Shown here piece by piece: positions 63,114 to 64,000 of a DNA stretch of 64,000 bases; the first letter of the stretch is position 1, and every line of letters begins with the position of its first letter. The DNA lies in the NCBI RefSeq assembly GCF_037076345.1, contig NZ_AP024702.1, forward strand, positions 2,108,001 to 2,172,000. The letters are read 5' to 3'. Made by a program: the position numbers and the translations under genes. A model generated the notes under the pieces. It was given only the letters and a program-made list of their open reading frames with translations. It was not told the origin of the DNA and did no database searches. This DNA comes from Haloferula helveola. Its GTDB lineage: Bacteria; Verrucomicrobiota; Verrucomicrobiia; Verrucomicrobiales; Akkermansiaceae.

Positions 63114-64000
63114 GTGACGCTTCTGTTCTACGATGACCGTCCGCTCTTCGGCGGGCACGAGGCGATGACCCTTCTCGGTCTCGAGGCGATCCTCGCGAAA
63201 CCGGGCATCAAGGTTCATTTCATCGTCTGCGAGGAGAACACGACCCTCGTGAAGCGACTTGAGACCCTACGTCAGCGGTTTCCGGCCCTCACCGTCGAGG
63301 AGACCGACGAGCAGGCGTCCCGCTTCGAGGCGATCCGCCACTTTTTCTCACGCGGCCGGATCGCCGACCTCAGCGCGACCATCCGCCGCATCGCCCCCGA
63401 CGCCGTCGTCTCGGTGCAGGGCGGCATCGAGCCCTCGTCGCTCGGCATCATCGCGGCCAACAAGTGCGGCGTGCGCGCCATCAGCTACCTGGCGATGCCG
63501 CACTCCTACCAGACCATGGGCGCGAAGCTCGGACGGCTGCTCGATTGGGGCGCCCCGATGCTGATCGAGCGACCCGACGCCTTCATCACCAGCTGCGATG
63601 AACTGGCCGCGCACCTGCGGGCCCGCGGCGCGAAGGGGCCGGTCGAGGTCGTCTTTCCGGGCATCGACACCGAACGCTTCGCGCCGGCCGACCGCGACGA
63701 ATGCCGTCGCGCGCTCGATCTGCCGGTCGGCGTCCCGCTCTTCGCCTGCGTCGGCCGAATCGACCTCCGCCAAAAGCAGCAGGACCGGCTGGTCCGGGCG
63801 GTTTCGCGTCCGATTGTCGATGAGTGCCACCTTGTGATCGGTGGCGAGGGGCCCGACTCGGACACCCTCGACCAGTTGATCGAAGCCCGGAAACTCGGCA
63901 ACCGGGTGCGTCGCATCCCGTGGGCCGATACCGCCAAGCTTTACCCGGCAGCCGACGCGCTCGTGATTCCGTCGCGCTACGAAGGCGTGCCGCTCGTTAT
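63114..64000 (+). CDS. Glycosyltransferase, GT4-like (3' truncated)
   Basis: The frame from a GTG at 63114 is open to the window end (about 295 codons). It reads TLLFYDDRPLFGGHEAMTLL, then VSVQGGIEPSSLGIIAANK, MPHSYQTMGAKLGRLLDWGA, VFPGIDTERFAPADRDECRR, LFACVGRIDLRQKQQDRLV, LVIGGEGPDSDTL and VIPSRYEGVPL. That is the two-Rossmann GT-B fold with the donor-site E-G-V-P-L signature of family GT4. It transfers a sugar from a nucleotide donor. It is divergent from uvrB. The C terminus lies outside the window. Confidence 0.85.
   Translation, partial: MTLLFYDDRPLFGGHEAMTLLGLEAILAKPGIKVHFIVCEENTTLVKRLETLRQRFPALTVEETDEQASRFEAIRHFFSRGRIADLSATIRRIAPDAVVSVQGGIEPSSLGIIAANKCGVRAISYLAMPHSYQTMGAKLGRLLDWGAPMLIERPDAFITSCDELAAHLRARGAKGPVEVVFPGIDTERFAPADRDECRRALDLPVGVPLFACVGRIDLRQKQQDRLVRAVSRPIVDECHLVIGGEGPDSDTLDQLIEARKLGNRVRRIPWADTAKLYPAADALVIPSRYEGVPLV

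Noticed and set aside
61915-63117. 400-codon plus-strand frame across uvrB
   Set aside because: It is antisense to a fully conserved UvrB and has no recognisable domain.

Overview
This 64 kb window is from a high-GC chromosome of a free-living, saprophytic bacterium. The best fit is Verrucomicrobiota, probably a Luteolibacter/Haloferula-like member of Verrucomicrobiaceae. That placement is inferred from several observations: a PEP-CTERM protein, secreted S1 sulfatases, Ca-binding 'DGDG' modules on exported enzymes, a GH78/rhamnose operon, and a TGTTC-N4-GAACA site upstream of recA that matches the verrucomicrobial LexA motif as I remember it. No rRNA, CRISPR array, prophage or intact transposase was found.

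Layout: 1-3056 holds a 5'-truncated GlcD-type oxidase and a two-RCK K+ channel. 3070-10723 is mostly housekeeping: AvtA-like aminotransferase, peroxiredoxin, SH3-like lipoprotein, RmlD-like reductase, mannose-1-phosphate guanylyltransferase, RuvX/YqgF and an exported intradiol dioxygenase. 10833-12378 holds small membrane or exported hypotheticals. 12653-22228 is an L-rhamnose module: permease, 66-aa membrane protein, rhaA and GH78 rhamnosidase on the minus strand, divergent from a LacI regulator, a discoidin-domain histidine kinase and a NarL-type regulator. A perfect LacI-type operator lies between the two arms. 22708-41263 is a secreted polysaccharide region: a GH9-PL14-like fusion, a repeat-containing exported protein, a PEP-CTERM protein, a translationally coupled sulfatase/pseudopilin/sulfatase/sulfatase operon, a DUF5722 glycosidase-like protein and a sugar dehydrogenase-cytochrome. 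41270-42653 holds an exported TIM-barrel isomerase and a VOC protein.

42823-56138 is a defence island. Six tightly packed minus-strand genes form a DISARM-like system: DrmA helicase, DrmB (DUF1998) and a C5 methyltransferase of the DrmMII type, headed by a NERD-UvrD helicase and two poorly characterised genes, possibly a split DrmE. No DrmC phospholipase-D gene is present. Divergent from it, past a broken IS5-family transposase, are a PD-(D/E)XK-like gene and two overlapping TIR-domain genes, the second membrane-anchored. The island ends near a tRNA-Cys. 56543-64000 returns to core genes: a methyltransferase, an exported thioredoxin-like protein, recA, uvrB and a truncated glycosyltransferase.

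Intergenic regions carry several dispersed palindromic repeat families that the genes do not explain. One is a ~210-bp composite palindrome (two full and two half copies) whose stems keep pairing through compensatory changes. Others are a ~105-bp inverted-repeat element, a 23-bp motif present five times, a palindrome on both sides of the GH9 gene, and a 7-bp minisatellite beside uvrB.
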